Source: a virus. Taken from it: 53,393 nucleotides of DNA. Below the pieces are notes generated by a model, which did no database searches, was not told where the DNA came from, and worked only from the letters and a program-made list of their open reading frames with translations. The DNA is taken from the IMG/VR virus record IMGVR_UViG_3300043775_001487, positions 1-53,393 of that record. One strand, written 5' to 3'. The number at the start of each line of letters is the position of its first letter. The first letter of the stretch is position 1. Positions 44,617 through 52,558 of this stretch are shown in pieces. Made by a program: the position numbers and the translations under genes.

Positions 44617-44672
44617 ACGTCTATTCACGGTTATCCCGTGAACCGAGGACACGACGTCCGAAGTTCTCAGGG
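44480..44672 (+). ncRNA. Probable omega (reRNA) guide RNA scaffold of TnpB
   Basis: The 3' end of tnpB and following bases contain GGGAC/GTCCC (44549-44561), TTCACGG/CCGTGAA (44624-44642) and GGAC/GTCC (44647-44659) hairpins, then the element end near 44665-44672. In TnpB elements the guide RNA covers this position, with its variable guide lying just past the right end. Boundaries are inferred. Confidence 0.5.
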
Positions 44673-44699
44673 ATGCCGCGAAATACCGAGAGAGAAACA

Positions 44700-45095
44700 A
44701 TGGACGAAATACACAACTTAAAATACGAAGAACACGACAAATTGAATGAAAATGCTATAGACGATGCAATCGTATTCCTACAGCAATTACTACCTGGGAC
44801 TAAACAACCAACCGTAGAAGTTCAGTTTGATGGTGAGATAGAATTGTATTGGATAACGGATTACTTGGAATTGCAGGTTGGGTTCTATGGCGATGGCACG
44901 TATTCGTTCTATGCTAAAAACAACAAACTCGATGACACTATCTCAGGTGATAACATCCCAGTAAATATCATTAGTCAGCGAATCGTACCTTATATTAATC
45001 CAAGAAAGGTCTTTGGATTAGAAGGATTATCAACAGAAGACATGAAACGACTAGATGGCATCAGTCAATTGAATGACCAAAGTCCCACCGAATAG
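44700..45095 (+). CDS. Hypothetical protein
   Basis: The start is taken as the ATG at 44700, preceded by GAGAGAGAAAC; an in-frame ATG at 44673 would lie in the TnpB element end. The 131-residue acidic product has AIDDAIVFLQQLLPG, then a beta pattern (VEVQFDGEIELYWITDYLEL, VGFYGDGTYSFYAKN) and ends LSTEDMKRLDGISQLNDQ. No family recognised. The TnpB element ends immediately before it, so the native promoter and start may have been displaced. Confidence 0.6.
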   Translation: MDEIHNLKYEEHDKLNENAIDDAIVFLQQLLPGTKQPTVEVQFDGEIELYWITDYLELQVGFYGDGTYSFYAKNNKLDDTISGDNIPVNIISQRIVPYINPRKVFGLEGLSTEDMKRLDGISQLNDQSPTE

Positions 45096-45097
45096 GC

Positions 45098-45103
45098 TAA
45101 ATA
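45098..45103 (+). promoter_or_regulatory. Late promoter box
   Basis: AGGCTAAATA overlaps the end of the previous gene and lies 6 nt before the ATG at 45110. Confidence 0.5.
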
Positions 45104-45109
45104 CCGATT

Positions 45110-46828
45110 ATGGATACACGAAATAACATTGCAACAGATTTATTTTACAAAATACGTAGCAGATTCTCTGGTCTAAAATTAGGAACAGAGTCTGGTGAGA
45201 TAACTATTATCCCAGAGGATGCACGTTTCTTCGATTTTGATTATATGGAAGGTGAAACCGCTATTGGTCATGTGAGTATTAGTTTGGCTGAACAGAATTC
45301 CATGAAGGTATATTTCTCACATGGAATTACCGAAACCATGGATACAAATCAAAAGAACAACTGGTATGGGTTTTTAAAGGAGTTAAGGATATTTGCAAAA
45401 CGCAGGCTGTTAAACTTCGATCCTAGAGACATTGCCAAAGACAACCTAGATCAAAGAGACTATTCGTTCTTGAGCCAAAATGCAAAATCTGCAACACCAG
45501 CACCAATTGGAGAAAGTATAATGAGTGAAAGTAACCTTTATGGTACTAAAAACGTAAGCTATCAGAAGTTGATGGATACACGATTAATTATCAAGCACAG
45601 TAAAACCTTGAATGATGATATGGCACCTGGGTCTCGTTCACGCAACATCTCAGCCCTATTCGTAGAGAATAGTGATGGTGAAAGATTCAAATACCCATTC
45701 AAACACTTGGCTGGTGCTAGAGCTATGCAACGCCATGTTGCTAATGGTGGGTTGCCTTATGATGAACTTGGTAAATCTATTACTGGTATGAGTGAAGAAA
45801 TTGCACAGTTGAAAAGTTTTGGTAACTATGTTGTTAGAAACGATTTGATGAATTCAGATACTAATAATATGGTAGAACGTAGTACTGCCCAATTGGACCA
45901 CCTACGCGAAACTTTACACAAATTGGCAAAACAACATCACTACGAATCATACAAAGAAAACTTCAAAGCTGCCGCACCAATGGAAATGCCGCAATCTGTA
46001 GTTGAAGAATACAAAGATAAGTTCACTGTACGTAACTTCAAAGAAGATATCGCATCCGTGTTCCCTGTTATCTATAGATTGATGCAAGAAAACGGCATCG
46101 AGTATTCTGATATTGTTAGTATGACTTCTTCAGATGAACCTGTTTCTGAAGAAATCTCGGCTATTGACCCAATGTCTAAATTTGAACAATGGGCTATGAA
46201 CTTAGGTGAAGAAGATGCTATTGTTAGCACTGACCCAGAAAATCAAAAGTCTGCTATTGCTGAACTACAAGACTTGGTTAAAGAACCTTTACCTGCTGGT
46301 ATCGATGGGTTGAATGCCATTGAAAGCCTAAAAGGTATTATCGATGAACCCGCTTTGAATAGAGCAATCGTTAAATCTGCAAACGAAGATCCTGAAAAAT
46401 GCGTGATTCCTTTGATTCAATCTTTCTTGCAACAACGAGCACCTGAAGTAGTTGATCAAATCGATTGGGAACATGGTCATGAATCGGAACATTCGGATAC
46501 TGGTGAAACTGAAGTTGAAAAACTTGAGAAAGAAGACGTAGCCTCTGAATGCGGTGATTCCGATGAAGAAGAACGTGGTCACGGTAACGTAGATATGAAT
46601 GAACTATTCGAATACGTTAAATCTTTCTACGACCACATGGAAAACAAATTCCCATTAGGTCCAGAAAAAGTAACCATCATGGTTGGTAAGAAGTTCGGTG
46701 AATCAGCAGCTAATGCAGTTAAGAAGTTGATTGAACGTATGGCTCCTGAACAAGCTAGTGTTGGTATCCACGCTGCCCCCGAAGAATCTTCTGAAATCGC
46801 TCGCTTTAAGCAGTTAGCTGGAATTTAA
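45110..46828 (+). CDS. Conserved large phage protein, possibly virion-associated
   Basis: This 572-residue protein opens with RNNIATDLFYKIRSRFSGLK, then GEITIIPEDARFFDFDYMEG and IGHVSISLAEQNSMKVYF, a conserved beta domain. A middle region has MDTRLIIKHSKTLNDDMAPG SRSRNISALFVEN, and FKYPFKHLAGARAMQRHV. The second half is helical and acidic and ends EIARFKQLAGI, similar to the gp22 tail (DIRRLAGL). From memory, similar proteins occur in large T4-like phages with no assigned role. Late expression (TAAATA 6 nt before ATG) fits a structural or assembly part. The RFKQLAGI end may be a shared incorporation signal. Confidence 0.6.
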   Translation: MDTRNNIATDLFYKIRSRFSGLKLGTESGEITIIPEDARFFDFDYMEGETAIGHVSISLAEQNSMKVYFSHGITETMDTNQKNNWYGFLKELRIFAKRRLLNFDPRDIAKDNLDQRDYSFLSQNAKSATPAPIGESIMSESNLYGTKNVSYQKLMDTRLIIKHSKTLNDDMAPGSRSRNISALFVENSDGERFKYPFKHLAGARAMQRHVANGGLPYDELGKSITGMSEEIAQLKSFGNYVVRNDLMNSDTNNMVERSTAQLDHLRETLHKLAKQHHYESYKENFKAAAPMEMPQSVVEEYKDKFTVRNFKEDIASVFPVIYRLMQENGIEYSDIVSMTSSDEPVSEEISAIDPMSKFEQWAMNLGEEDAIVSTDPENQKSAIAELQDLVKEPLPAGIDGLNAIESLKGIIDEPALNRAIVKSANEDPEKCVIPLIQSFLQQRAPEVVDQIDWEHGHESEHSDTGETEVEKLEKEDVASECGDSDEEERGHGNVDMNELFEYVKSFYDHMENKFPLGPEKVTIMVGKKFGESAANAVKKLIERMAPEQASVGIHAAPEESSEIARFKQLAGI

Positions 46829-46884
46829 AAGGTTGACTTTGTACCCTTTGGTTGATAAGATTAGAGGGTACTTGGAGAGCTACT

Positions 46885-47199
46885 ATGACCTTAACAGAAA
46901 TATTCAACTTAGATCCACCCGAAGATGAATGGGATTTACCACAGATCGAATTCGTCATGTTCGAAATCGGTTCTGGTAAGTTGTACATCTCAAGTAAAAT
47001 AGCAGGTCGGGTATGTGCAGTTCAGTACTTAATTGATGGTAATAATATACGGGTTGAATACCCATTTTCAGATGTAGAAGGTAAGTTAGCCGATTTCTTA
47101 GTTAAGAATCGATCTACTATCTTAGAGTTTTGGGAATGTGGTGGTTCATTCATGTTATGTGAGTTGGTTAATTTCGTTGAGAATAGGTTTGATAATTGA
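46885..47199 (+). CDS. Hypothetical protein
   Basis: The start is the ATG at 46885 with TTGGAGAG upstream; the frame extends to a TTG at 46852. The 104-residue product (MTLTEIFNLDPPEDEWDLPQ, then FEIGSGKLYISSKIAGRV and LVKNRSTILEFWECGGSFML) is a mixed alpha/beta acidic protein. No family recognised. It is convergent with the homing endonuclease gene and ends just before a shared hairpin. Confidence 0.6.
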   Translation: MTLTEIFNLDPPEDEWDLPQIEFVMFEIGSGKLYISSKIAGRVCAVQYLIDGNNIRVEYPFSDVEGKLADFLVKNRSTILEFWECGGSFMLCELVNFVENRFDN

Positions 47200-47224
47200 T
47201 GCACCGATTGGTTAGACCGGTGCA
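47200..47224. terminator. Hairpin between convergent genes
   Basis: TGCACCG and CGGTGCA pair around an 11-nt loop. It lacks a T tail on the plus strand. Confidence 0.5.
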
Positions 47225-47241
47225 TGCTGGATGCTTATCTT

Positions 47242-48054
47242 TTAGAGCAGTTCTTGAATAGCTGCCCAAGAAAGTTGATCCTTAGTCAAGATATGAATAA
47301 TAACATTATTATCTTTCATAGCTTGATTGATTTTCGGGATATCTTTTGGGATAAGCCAATCGTTCTTTGGGTCTAAGTAGATATCCTGTTCAGTTAGATA
47401 AAAGTCAGCAAAATACTTTTTCTTTTTACCACCTAGGAAGTAATACATGTGCGGTGGTCGTATCCAAGGGATTTGATTTACATCCAAATCAAAGGCAACT
47501 CGATACTCATAAGATGATTCTAACCAAACACGACCAGCGAATGGTGAATCATACCAGCCATATGCATGATTGTTCCGATTACCACCAAACAATGGGTTGT
47601 TTTTGGCAGTTCGAGATATGATCTCTTTGTAACAGTCATCCGAACATGTGCGACGATCACCTACTTTATGGTACCATTTACCACATTCCATACATTGTGC
47701 TACTCTAGTGTAGGGTGGTTTTGGATTAAGTTCGAGATTCTTGCGAATGGACGCACTTGTTTTTGCACGGTGTTTGGCAGTTGTTTTACGACCAACATTG
47801 TTATGTGATGCAGCGCAGCTAGTTGAACAAAACTTGTTATACGCCCTACTTGTGATTTTACCGCAATGTTTGCATCTACTTAAACCAGCGATATGAGTTT
47901 CAAGGTAAGAAACTAGTACTACCTTTTTGGAATAAATACAGGAGCACTTGGTAGTATCTTTTCTACCATTAACGCCACCATGAACGTGGTAGTGTGCATC
48001 CAATGAACGACTGTTGTCGAATTCTTTACCGCATATTTTACATTTATAAGTCAT
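47242..48054 (-). CDS. Homing endonuclease-like protein with zinc fingers
   Basis: The start is taken at the ATG at 48054; the open frame runs on across the tRNA region to 48171. The 270-residue product begins MTYKCKICGKEFDNSRSLDA HYHVH, a C2H2 zinc finger, followed by more Cys clusters (CSCIYS, CKHCGK...FCSTSC, CMECGKWYH...TCSDDC) and an NPLFGGNRNNHAYGW segment. The C-terminal nuclease-like core is LESSYEYRVAFDLDV ... KYFADFYLTEQDIYLDPKND, similar to Vsr/PD-type phage homing enzymes. Its TAA stop is part of a dispersed motif (47234-47245). It sits beside a tRNA gene. Confidence 0.72.
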   Translation of the reverse strand: MTYKCKICGKEFDNSRSLDAHYHVHGGVNGRKDTTKCSCIYSKKVVLVSYLETHIAGLSRCKHCGKITSRAYNKFCSTSCAASHNNVGRKTTAKHRAKTSASIRKNLELNPKPPYTRVAQCMECGKWYHKVGDRRTCSDDCYKEIISRTAKNNPLFGGNRNNHAYGWYDSPFAGRVWLESSYEYRVAFDLDVNQIPWIRPPHMYYFLGGKKKKYFADFYLTEQDIYLDPKNDWLIPKDIPKINQAMKDNNVIIHILTKDQLSWAAIQELL

Positions 48055-48109
48055 AATATTATATTGAAAGTTAGGTTGATAGGATGTACATGTGGGCCAT
48101 GCACATCCA

Positions 48110-48116
48110 TATTTAT
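48110..48116 (-). promoter_or_regulatory. Late promoter box, minus strand
   Basis: ATAAATA on the minus strand, 55 nt before the homing endonuclease ATG. Confidence 0.5.
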
Positions 48117-48140
48117 AAAGTTGGAAAATGTTGAGTTTTA

Positions 48141-48148
48141 TATAAATA
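48141..48148 (+). promoter_or_regulatory. Late promoter with exact T4 consensus before the tRNA
   Basis: TATAAATA lies 18 nt before the tRNA 5' end, the only full T4 consensus noted in the window. Confidence 0.6.
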
Positions 48149-48166
48149 CATTGTAAGTTAAAACAA

Positions 48167-48255
48167 GCCATCTTCGCATAGCGGCTATTGCACCGGTCTA
48201 GTAATCCGGCGAGGTTAAAAACTCATCATCGGTTCGAGTCCGATAGATGGCTCCA
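48167..48255 (+). tRNA. Atypical tRNA, long variable arm, anticodon AGU by position
   Basis: Acceptor arms GCCATCT and AGATGGC pair fully; T arm is ATCGG, TTCGAGT, CCGAT; CCA is encoded. The D arm has GCA/TGC, A14 and GG. The anticodon arm is CCGGT, CTAGTAA, TCCGG with one T-T mismatch at 31-39. With T33 and A37 the anticodon is AGU (Thr). The variable region is 18 nt with GAG/CTC stem, typical of Leu, Ser or Tyr tRNAs, not Thr. Charging identity is therefore uncertain. Confidence 0.85.
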
Positions 48256-48286
48256 AAATAACAGATTAAAATCAACAACTTACACA

Positions 48287-48299
48287 CTAAAAGATAATT
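48287..48299 (+). repeat. CTAAAAGATAATT motif copy
   Basis: Intergenic copy 31 nt after the tRNA and 73 nt before the first gp32 promoter. Confidence 0.65.
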
Positions 48300-48372
48300 A
48301 ACCCATATTTGAAAAAAGTTCCCTAATAGCGAGATTACAGACTTACGATATTTCAATGATGGAAAATAAAGA

Positions 48373-48401
48373 TTGACATACTAAAACAAAACAACTATAC
48401 T
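48373..48401 (+). promoter_or_regulatory. Sigma70 promoter P1 of gp32
   Basis: GATTGACA, 17 nt, TATACTTAACAAA. Perfect -35, five-of-six -10 and optimal spacing. Confidence 0.88.
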
Positions 48402-48442
48402 TAACAAATGACGTCAAGTCTCAAGTTAAACAGAAATAAAGA

Positions 48443-48471
48443 TTGACAACACCGAACAAACACTATATACT
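48443..48471 (+). promoter_or_regulatory. Sigma70 promoter P2 of gp32
   Basis: GATTGACA, 17 nt, TATACTTAACAAA: a tandem near-copy of P1 70 bp downstream, also preceded by AAATAAA. Confidence 0.88.
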
Positions 48472-48480
48472 TAACAAACT

Positions 48481-48501
48481 GGGCTAAGAAACCCTTAGCC
48501 C
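48481..48501 (+). promoter_or_regulatory. Leader hairpin of gp32 mRNA
   Basis: GGGCTAAG and CTTAGCCC pair around AAACC in a ~130-nt leader. It forms at the very 5' end of P2 transcripts. In T4 the gp32 leader carries a pseudoknot for autoregulation; this hairpin may be a counterpart or an mRNA stabiliser. Confidence 0.55.
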
Positions 48502-48608
48502 AAACTTTCAAAAGCAACCTAGGACGGCATTATGATTTAGATATACTTACAACAGCGTTACAATTCACAAGAGCAGTACAAACTTTTACTTTTTATAGGA
48601 ATACACAA

Positions 48609-49631
48609 ATGGCATCTTTAGCTGAAATCCGCGCAAAACTTCAAGCATCACAAAACAACCAATCTAACAGTGGTTCTAATGGCGAACCAAGCGTTATCTA
48701 TCCACACTGGAACATTGCTGACGGCAATGAAACAACAATCCGATTCTTACCGGATGCAGACACAACCAATGATTTCTTCTGGGTTGAAAAACAAATGATT
48801 AGACTTCCCTTCGCTGGCATTAAAGGCGAGGCAGATTCACGTCCAGTTGTTGTTCAAGTTCCATGTATTGAAATGTATGATGCAAAAGCATACTGCCCAA
48901 TTTTAACCGAGGTTCGTGGTTGGTTCAAAGACAAATCTTTGGAAGAAATGGGTCGTAAGTATTGGAAAAAACGTACATTCTTAGCACAAGGCTTTGTTGT
49001 TGAAGATGGCTTGAAAGAAGAAAACCCACCTGAAAACAAAATCCGTAGATTCATTATCAGTCCACAAATCTTTGGTTTGATTAAATCTGCTTTATTAGAT
49101 CCAGAATTGGATGAATTACCAACTGATTACTTGCGTGGTCTTGACTTCCGTATTTGCAAAACCTCAAAAGGTGGATTTGCTGATTACTCAACTTCTAAAT
49201 GGAGCCGTCGTGAACGTGCTTTAAATGAAGAAGAATTACAAGCAATTGCTGACCATGGGTTATTCAACTTAGCTGACTTCTTACCTAAACGTCCTGGTGA
49301 AGTTGAGTTGAAAGTTATCAAAGAAATGTTCGAAGCATCGGTTGATGGTGAAGCCTATGATGTTGAAAGATGGGGTCAATACTATCGTCCAAATGGCATT
49401 CAAGCACCTACTACTGAATCTCGTGTAGTTGCAGCACCTGCTTCTCCAGTACCTGCGTTAGTTGCTGACCCAGTTGTTTCTGCTCCTTTATCGGCTGCTG
49501 ATGATTTACCATGGGAAACTCCTGCAGCGGCTTCTTATGCTGCACCAGCGGTTGCACCTGAAACGTCAGGTGAAGGCGCAAGTCGTGCACAAGACATTCT
49601 TAAAATGATTCGTGACCGTCAAACGGCTTAA
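48609..49631 (+). CDS. 32: Single-stranded DNA-binding protein gp32
   Basis: This 340-residue protein begins with the gp32-type segment MASLAEIRAKLQ, followed by a Ser/Asn linker. The OB-fold core has VIYPHWNIADGNETTIRFLP, PCIEMYDAKAYCPIL, YWKKRTFLAQGFVVED and GFADYSTSKWSRRERALNEE. The C-terminal tail is Ala/Pro-rich then DDLPWETP and a short helix SRAQDILKMIRDRQ. It binds ssDNA cooperatively in replication, recombination and repair. The T4 Cys-rich zinc finger is reduced to two Cys. TATAGGAAT precedes the ATG; two strong sigma70 promoters drive it, fitting high early expression. Confidence 0.9.
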   Translation: MASLAEIRAKLQASQNNQSNSGSNGEPSVIYPHWNIADGNETTIRFLPDADTTNDFFWVEKQMIRLPFAGIKGEADSRPVVVQVPCIEMYDAKAYCPILTEVRGWFKDKSLEEMGRKYWKKRTFLAQGFVVEDGLKEENPPENKIRRFIISPQIFGLIKSALLDPELDELPTDYLRGLDFRICKTSKGGFADYSTSKWSRRERALNEEELQAIADHGLFNLADFLPKRPGEVELKVIKEMFEASVDGEAYDVERWGQYYRPNGIQAPTTESRVVAAPASPVPALVADPVVSAPLSAADDLPWETPAAASYAAPAVAPETSGEGASRAQDILKMIRDRQTA

Positions 49632-49642
49632 TCAGTAGTATT

Positions 49643-49676
49643 GGGTGTGTAGGATAGGTCCTGCACACCCTTTTTT
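49643..49676 (+). terminator. Rho-independent terminator after gp32
   Basis: GGGTGTG and CACACCC (with inner AGGA/TCCT) followed by TTTTTT. Confidence 0.88.
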
Positions 49677-49695
49677 CGTTTAAAGAGGAGAGACA

Positions 49696-51192
49696 ATGAA
49701 AGCATTTGACGTAAGTAAATTTCGTAAAACATTAACCAAGTCCATTGAAGGTCTTGGTGTTGGTTTCAATGACCCAACTGATTGGATTAGTTGTGGTAAT
49801 TATGCACTTAACTATTTGATTAGTGGTGATTTCAATAAAGGTATTCCATTAGGTAAGGTTACCGTGTTTGCTGGTGAATCTGGTTGCTTACCAGCATTGG
49901 CTAAGGTCGATGTCAAATACACGATTGATGGTGTTGAGGTTGCTGAAACAGTGACTGTTTCTAAACTTCGTTCTTTAGTTCACGATGACGCGGTTTTGAG
50001 TTTAAGTATTGCTACACCAGATGATTATCAACTCGTTGGTCAGTGGTTCGACAAAGGTTCATTAGCTGTTGTTCGTATTTCAACTGCTACTAGAAGTGCA
50101 GAATCAGCAACAAATCACTTGTATCAGTTGGAAGATGGTGAATGGGTTACTGCGGGTGCATTGACCATCGGTGATTCAGTTATGACGGTTGATGGTGCTG
50201 AAGAAATCGTTAGTAAAGAATTCTTGGCAGATGCTGAGTGTTATGATTTCGAAGTGTTACATCCAAACCACCGTTATTGGAGTGATGGATTCTCAAGTCA
50301 TAACAGTGGTAAGTCATATATTTGTTCTGGTAACATTGTTAAAAATGCACAGGAACAAGGTATCTTTGTTGTATTGATTGATACAGAAAACGCGTTGGAT
50401 GAGGCGTGGCTTCATGCGTTGGGCGTTGATACATCTGAAGACAAGTTGATTAGATTGAGTATGTCAATGATCGATGACGTTGCTAAGACTATTTCAGAGT
50501 TCATGAAAGAGATCAAAGCAATGGATGAAGCCGATAGACCTAAAGTTTTATTTGTTATCGACTCACTGGGTATGTTATTAACACCAACTGACGTAAACCA
50601 GTTTGACAGCGGTGAGTTGAAAGGTGATATGGGTCGTAAACCCAAAGCGTTATTTGCATTGGTTCGTAACTGCGTTAATATGTTCGGTAATTACAACGTT
50701 GGTATGGTGTGTACTAACCACACCTATGACTCGCAAGACCCCTACAATCCTGATCAAAAAGTAAGTGGGGGTAATTCTGCAGTGTATGCTTCTAGTATCT
50801 TAGTTGCAATGAAAAAGTTGAAACTAAAAGAGGATGAAGAGGGTAATAAAACATCTACAGTTCAAGGTATTCGATCTGGTTGTAAGATTATGAAAACTCG
50901 TTACGCACAACCATTCACTGATATCGAGGTTCACATTCCATATAACGAAGGTATGAGTTTGTACAGTGGTATGTTTAGCTTATTGGAAAATAAGAAACTA
51001 ATCCAAAAAGAGGGTAATCGGTACAGCTATTTGGATACCAATGGTGTTACTCACAAGTACTTCCGTAAAGAGTGGAATAAAAATGAGAATGGCATCTTAG
51101 ATTTGGTTATCTCGGAATTTGCTACTAAGTTGGCAGCGTCTGAACTAAAAGATAATGTAATCGAAGAAGTGGATGAGAATGAACTAGATTAG
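49696..51192 (+). CDS. uvsX: RecA-like recombinase UvsX with mini-intein
   Basis: This 498-residue product holds UvsX exteins of about 358 residues. Residues 1-63 end in VTVFAGESG; residues 64-203 are an intein; residues 204-498 resume with SGKSYICSGN, so the joined Walker A reads GESGSGKS. Later motifs are VVLIDTENALDEAWLHALGV, KVLFVIDSLGMLLTPTD (Walker B) and VCTNHTYDSQDPYNPDQKVS GGN. It catalyses strand exchange with UvsY and gp32, both encoded nearby. The coding end contains CTAAAAGATAATG. AAAGAGGAGAG precedes the ATG. Confidence 0.93.
   Translation: MKAFDVSKFRKTLTKSIEGLGVGFNDPTDWISCGNYALNYLISGDFNKGIPLGKVTVFAGESGCLPALAKVDVKYTIDGVEVAETVTVSKLRSLVHDDAVLSLSIATPDDYQLVGQWFDKGSLAVVRISTATRSAESATNHLYQLEDGEWVTAGALTIGDSVMTVDGAEEIVSKEFLADAECYDFEVLHPNHRYWSDGFSSHNSGKSYICSGNIVKNAQEQGIFVVLIDTENALDEAWLHALGVDTSEDKLIRLSMSMIDDVAKTISEFMKEIKAMDEADRPKVLFVIDSLGMLLTPTDVNQFDSGELKGDMGRKPKALFALVRNCVNMFGNYNVGMVCTNHTYDSQDPYNPDQKVSGGNSAVYASSILVAMKKLKLKEDEEGNKTSTVQGIRSGCKIMKTRYAQPFTDIEVHIPYNEGMSLYSGMFSLLENKKLIQKEGNRYSYLDTNGVTHKYFRKEWNKNENGILDLVISEFATKLAASELKDNVIEEVDENELD
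49885..50304 (+). other. Class 1 mini-intein in UvsX Walker A
   Basis: This 140-residue in-frame insert starts with Cys (CLPALAKVDVKYTIDG) and ends GFSSHN before Ser. Block B-like SATNHLYQL and block F-like YDFEVLHPNHRYWSDG are present. It has no endonuclease domain. Confidence 0.9.
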
Positions 51193-51201
51193 TCTAGTAT
51201 T

Positions 51202-51228
51202 GGGTGGTTCACTGCGAGTGAACCACCC
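51202..51228 (+). terminator. Hairpin after uvsX
   Basis: GGGTGGTTCACT and AGTGAACCACCC form a 12-bp stem with a GCG loop, followed by GTTTAT. Possibly a weak terminator or stabiliser before the homing gene. Confidence 0.6.
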
Positions 51229-51246
51229 GTTTATCGTGAGGTTAAT

Positions 51247-52305
51247 ATGAAGGAATGTGTAGTATGTGGTAAAATGATTAAGAAAGTTGATAGTGTGATG
51301 ACCATTGATTATGTATGTTCTATCGCGTGTAAAGATGAACGACAGAAGACGATACCAAAAAAAGTATCCATTACCAGTAAAAGCTATTGGATTGATCAAG
51401 GATATACCGAGGAAGATGCGAAAACAAAGGTATCTGAATTACAATCTCAACGAAGCCCACGACATCCATTATATTGGACTTCTCGTGGTTTTACCGATCA
51501 AGAAGCTACCGATAAAGTTTCTGAAATTCAACGTGCTAATGGTAAGAGAAATTCTGAACTATACACCAAAGAGGAATTACAAGCCAGAACTGCATTTTCA
51601 CCAGTCTATTGGGTGAATCTAGGTTATTCTGAGGAAGAAGCGATTGCTATCACCAAAGCGAATAGTGATTCAATTTCGATCGATGCTTTTATTAAAAGGA
51701 ATGGTGAAGAAGAGGGTACAAGGTTGTACAATGAGCATTGTGAAAAAATGAAACATTCTAATTCATTTGATGGATTTATCGAACGATATGGTGAAGAAGA
51801 AGGTGAACGGATGTGGATGAGCAAATATGTAAGCCGAGTAGATTCCAAGGTAGCAAAAAACTTCTTCGATGCAGTAATTGCAGAAATCCCAACTGGGTTT
51901 AATGTTTATGTAGGTGGTGAAGGTAAAAAGGAATTTGGTGTTCGTAACCTTGAAAACAACAAGTATTATCTTTACGATTTCGTTATACCAAAGTTAAAAG
52001 TCTGTGTTGAGTTTAACGGAGATTATTGGCATTGTAATCCTACGAAATACCAACCCGACTATTATCACACGCAAGCCAATAAGTACGCTACTGATATATG
52101 GGCTTACGACCAACTGAAAATCGATACGATGACTAAGTACCGAGGATATGATACTACGGTTGTATGGGAATCTGAAGCTAAGGCTATGTTACCAGAAGTT
52201 ATTAGTATGATTAATGAACGATATGCGATAGTTAAAGCTGAGTCACCGCATTTGTTTGAAGATGACGTATCTGCCACAGAACCCATTTCTGAAAATGATA
52301 CATAA
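51247..52305 (+). CDS. Vsr-fold homing endonuclease beside uvsX
   Basis: This 352-residue protein starts with a zinc-binding cluster (CVVCGKMIK...CSIACKD). Three repeats of the pattern SYWIDQGYTEEDAKTKVSE, PLYWTSRGFTDQEATDKVSE and PVYWVNLGYSEEEA follow, then two FIKRNGEEEGTRLY-type repeats. The nuclease core is YYLYDFVIPKLKVCVEFNGD YWH with CNP, the Vsr-like (EDxHD) homing family that Dassa and colleagues linked to fractured, split-intein genes. It lies 55 bp downstream of the intein-bearing uvsX. GTGAGG is a weak ribosome-binding site. It may cut intein-less uvsX alleles. Confidence 0.8.
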   Translation: MKECVVCGKMIKKVDSVMTIDYVCSIACKDERQKTIPKKVSITSKSYWIDQGYTEEDAKTKVSELQSQRSPRHPLYWTSRGFTDQEATDKVSEIQRANGKRNSELYTKEELQARTAFSPVYWVNLGYSEEEAIAITKANSDSISIDAFIKRNGEEEGTRLYNEHCEKMKHSNSFDGFIERYGEEEGERMWMSKYVSRVDSKVAKNFFDAVIAEIPTGFNVYVGGEGKKEFGVRNLENNKYYLYDFVIPKLKVCVEFNGDYWHCNPTKYQPDYYHTQANKYATDIWAYDQLKIDTMTKYRGYDTTVVWESEAKAMLPEVISMINERYAIVKAESPHLFEDDVSATEPISENDT

Positions 52306-52342
52306 GGTCAGTTAACATTTTTAATTAAGGAGAAAACAACCC

Positions 52343-52558
52343 ATGAAAGAAGCATTAATCACTGACATTTGGACTGTATTAGTTGAGCACTTATCGGAAA
52401 GACAACGCAAGAACGCGGCAGTTGAGTATGTAAATGTATTACAAGACCACGGGATTAAAGAAACGACGTTAGAAAGTTTAGTAGGTGTAGACCCATACTT
52501 AGACTTTGCATTAGAAGCAGTTATGGATGACGAAGACGAAGATTACGACGACGAATAA
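52343..52558 (+). CDS. Small acidic conserved protein upstream of uvsY
   Basis: This 71-residue protein (ALITDIWTVLVEHLSERQRK NAAVEYVNVLQDHGI) is helical and ends in an acidic tail (DDEDEDYDDE). From memory, a similar small protein (IW..L..H.....K..AA...+N.L.D.G) is found in T4-like marine phages near recombination genes. Function unknown. TAAGGAGAA precedes the ATG, and uvsY starts 9 nt after it, so the two are co-expressed. Confidence 0.65.
   Translation: MKEALITDIWTVLVEHLSERQRKNAAVEYVNVLQDHGIKETTLESLVGVDPYLDFALEAVMDDEDEDYDDE

Larger units (their letters stand above)
43187..44672 (+). mobile_element. Solo TnpB element (IS200/IS605- or IS607-like, no transposase)
   Basis: A GC-rich hairpin left region, a complete tnpB and a hairpin-rich right end sit as one unit between the terminase C-gene and the next phage gene. 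No tnpA-type tyrosine or serine transposase is present, so movement would depend on a transposase supplied elsewhere or on TnpB cutting. Exact ends are not certain; no target duplication is expected for this class. Confidence 0.6.

Noticed and set aside
48055-48171. Longer N-terminus for the zinc-finger homing gene
   Set aside because: It would overlap the tRNA region and the minus-strand late box; the zinc finger begins right after the ATG at 48054.
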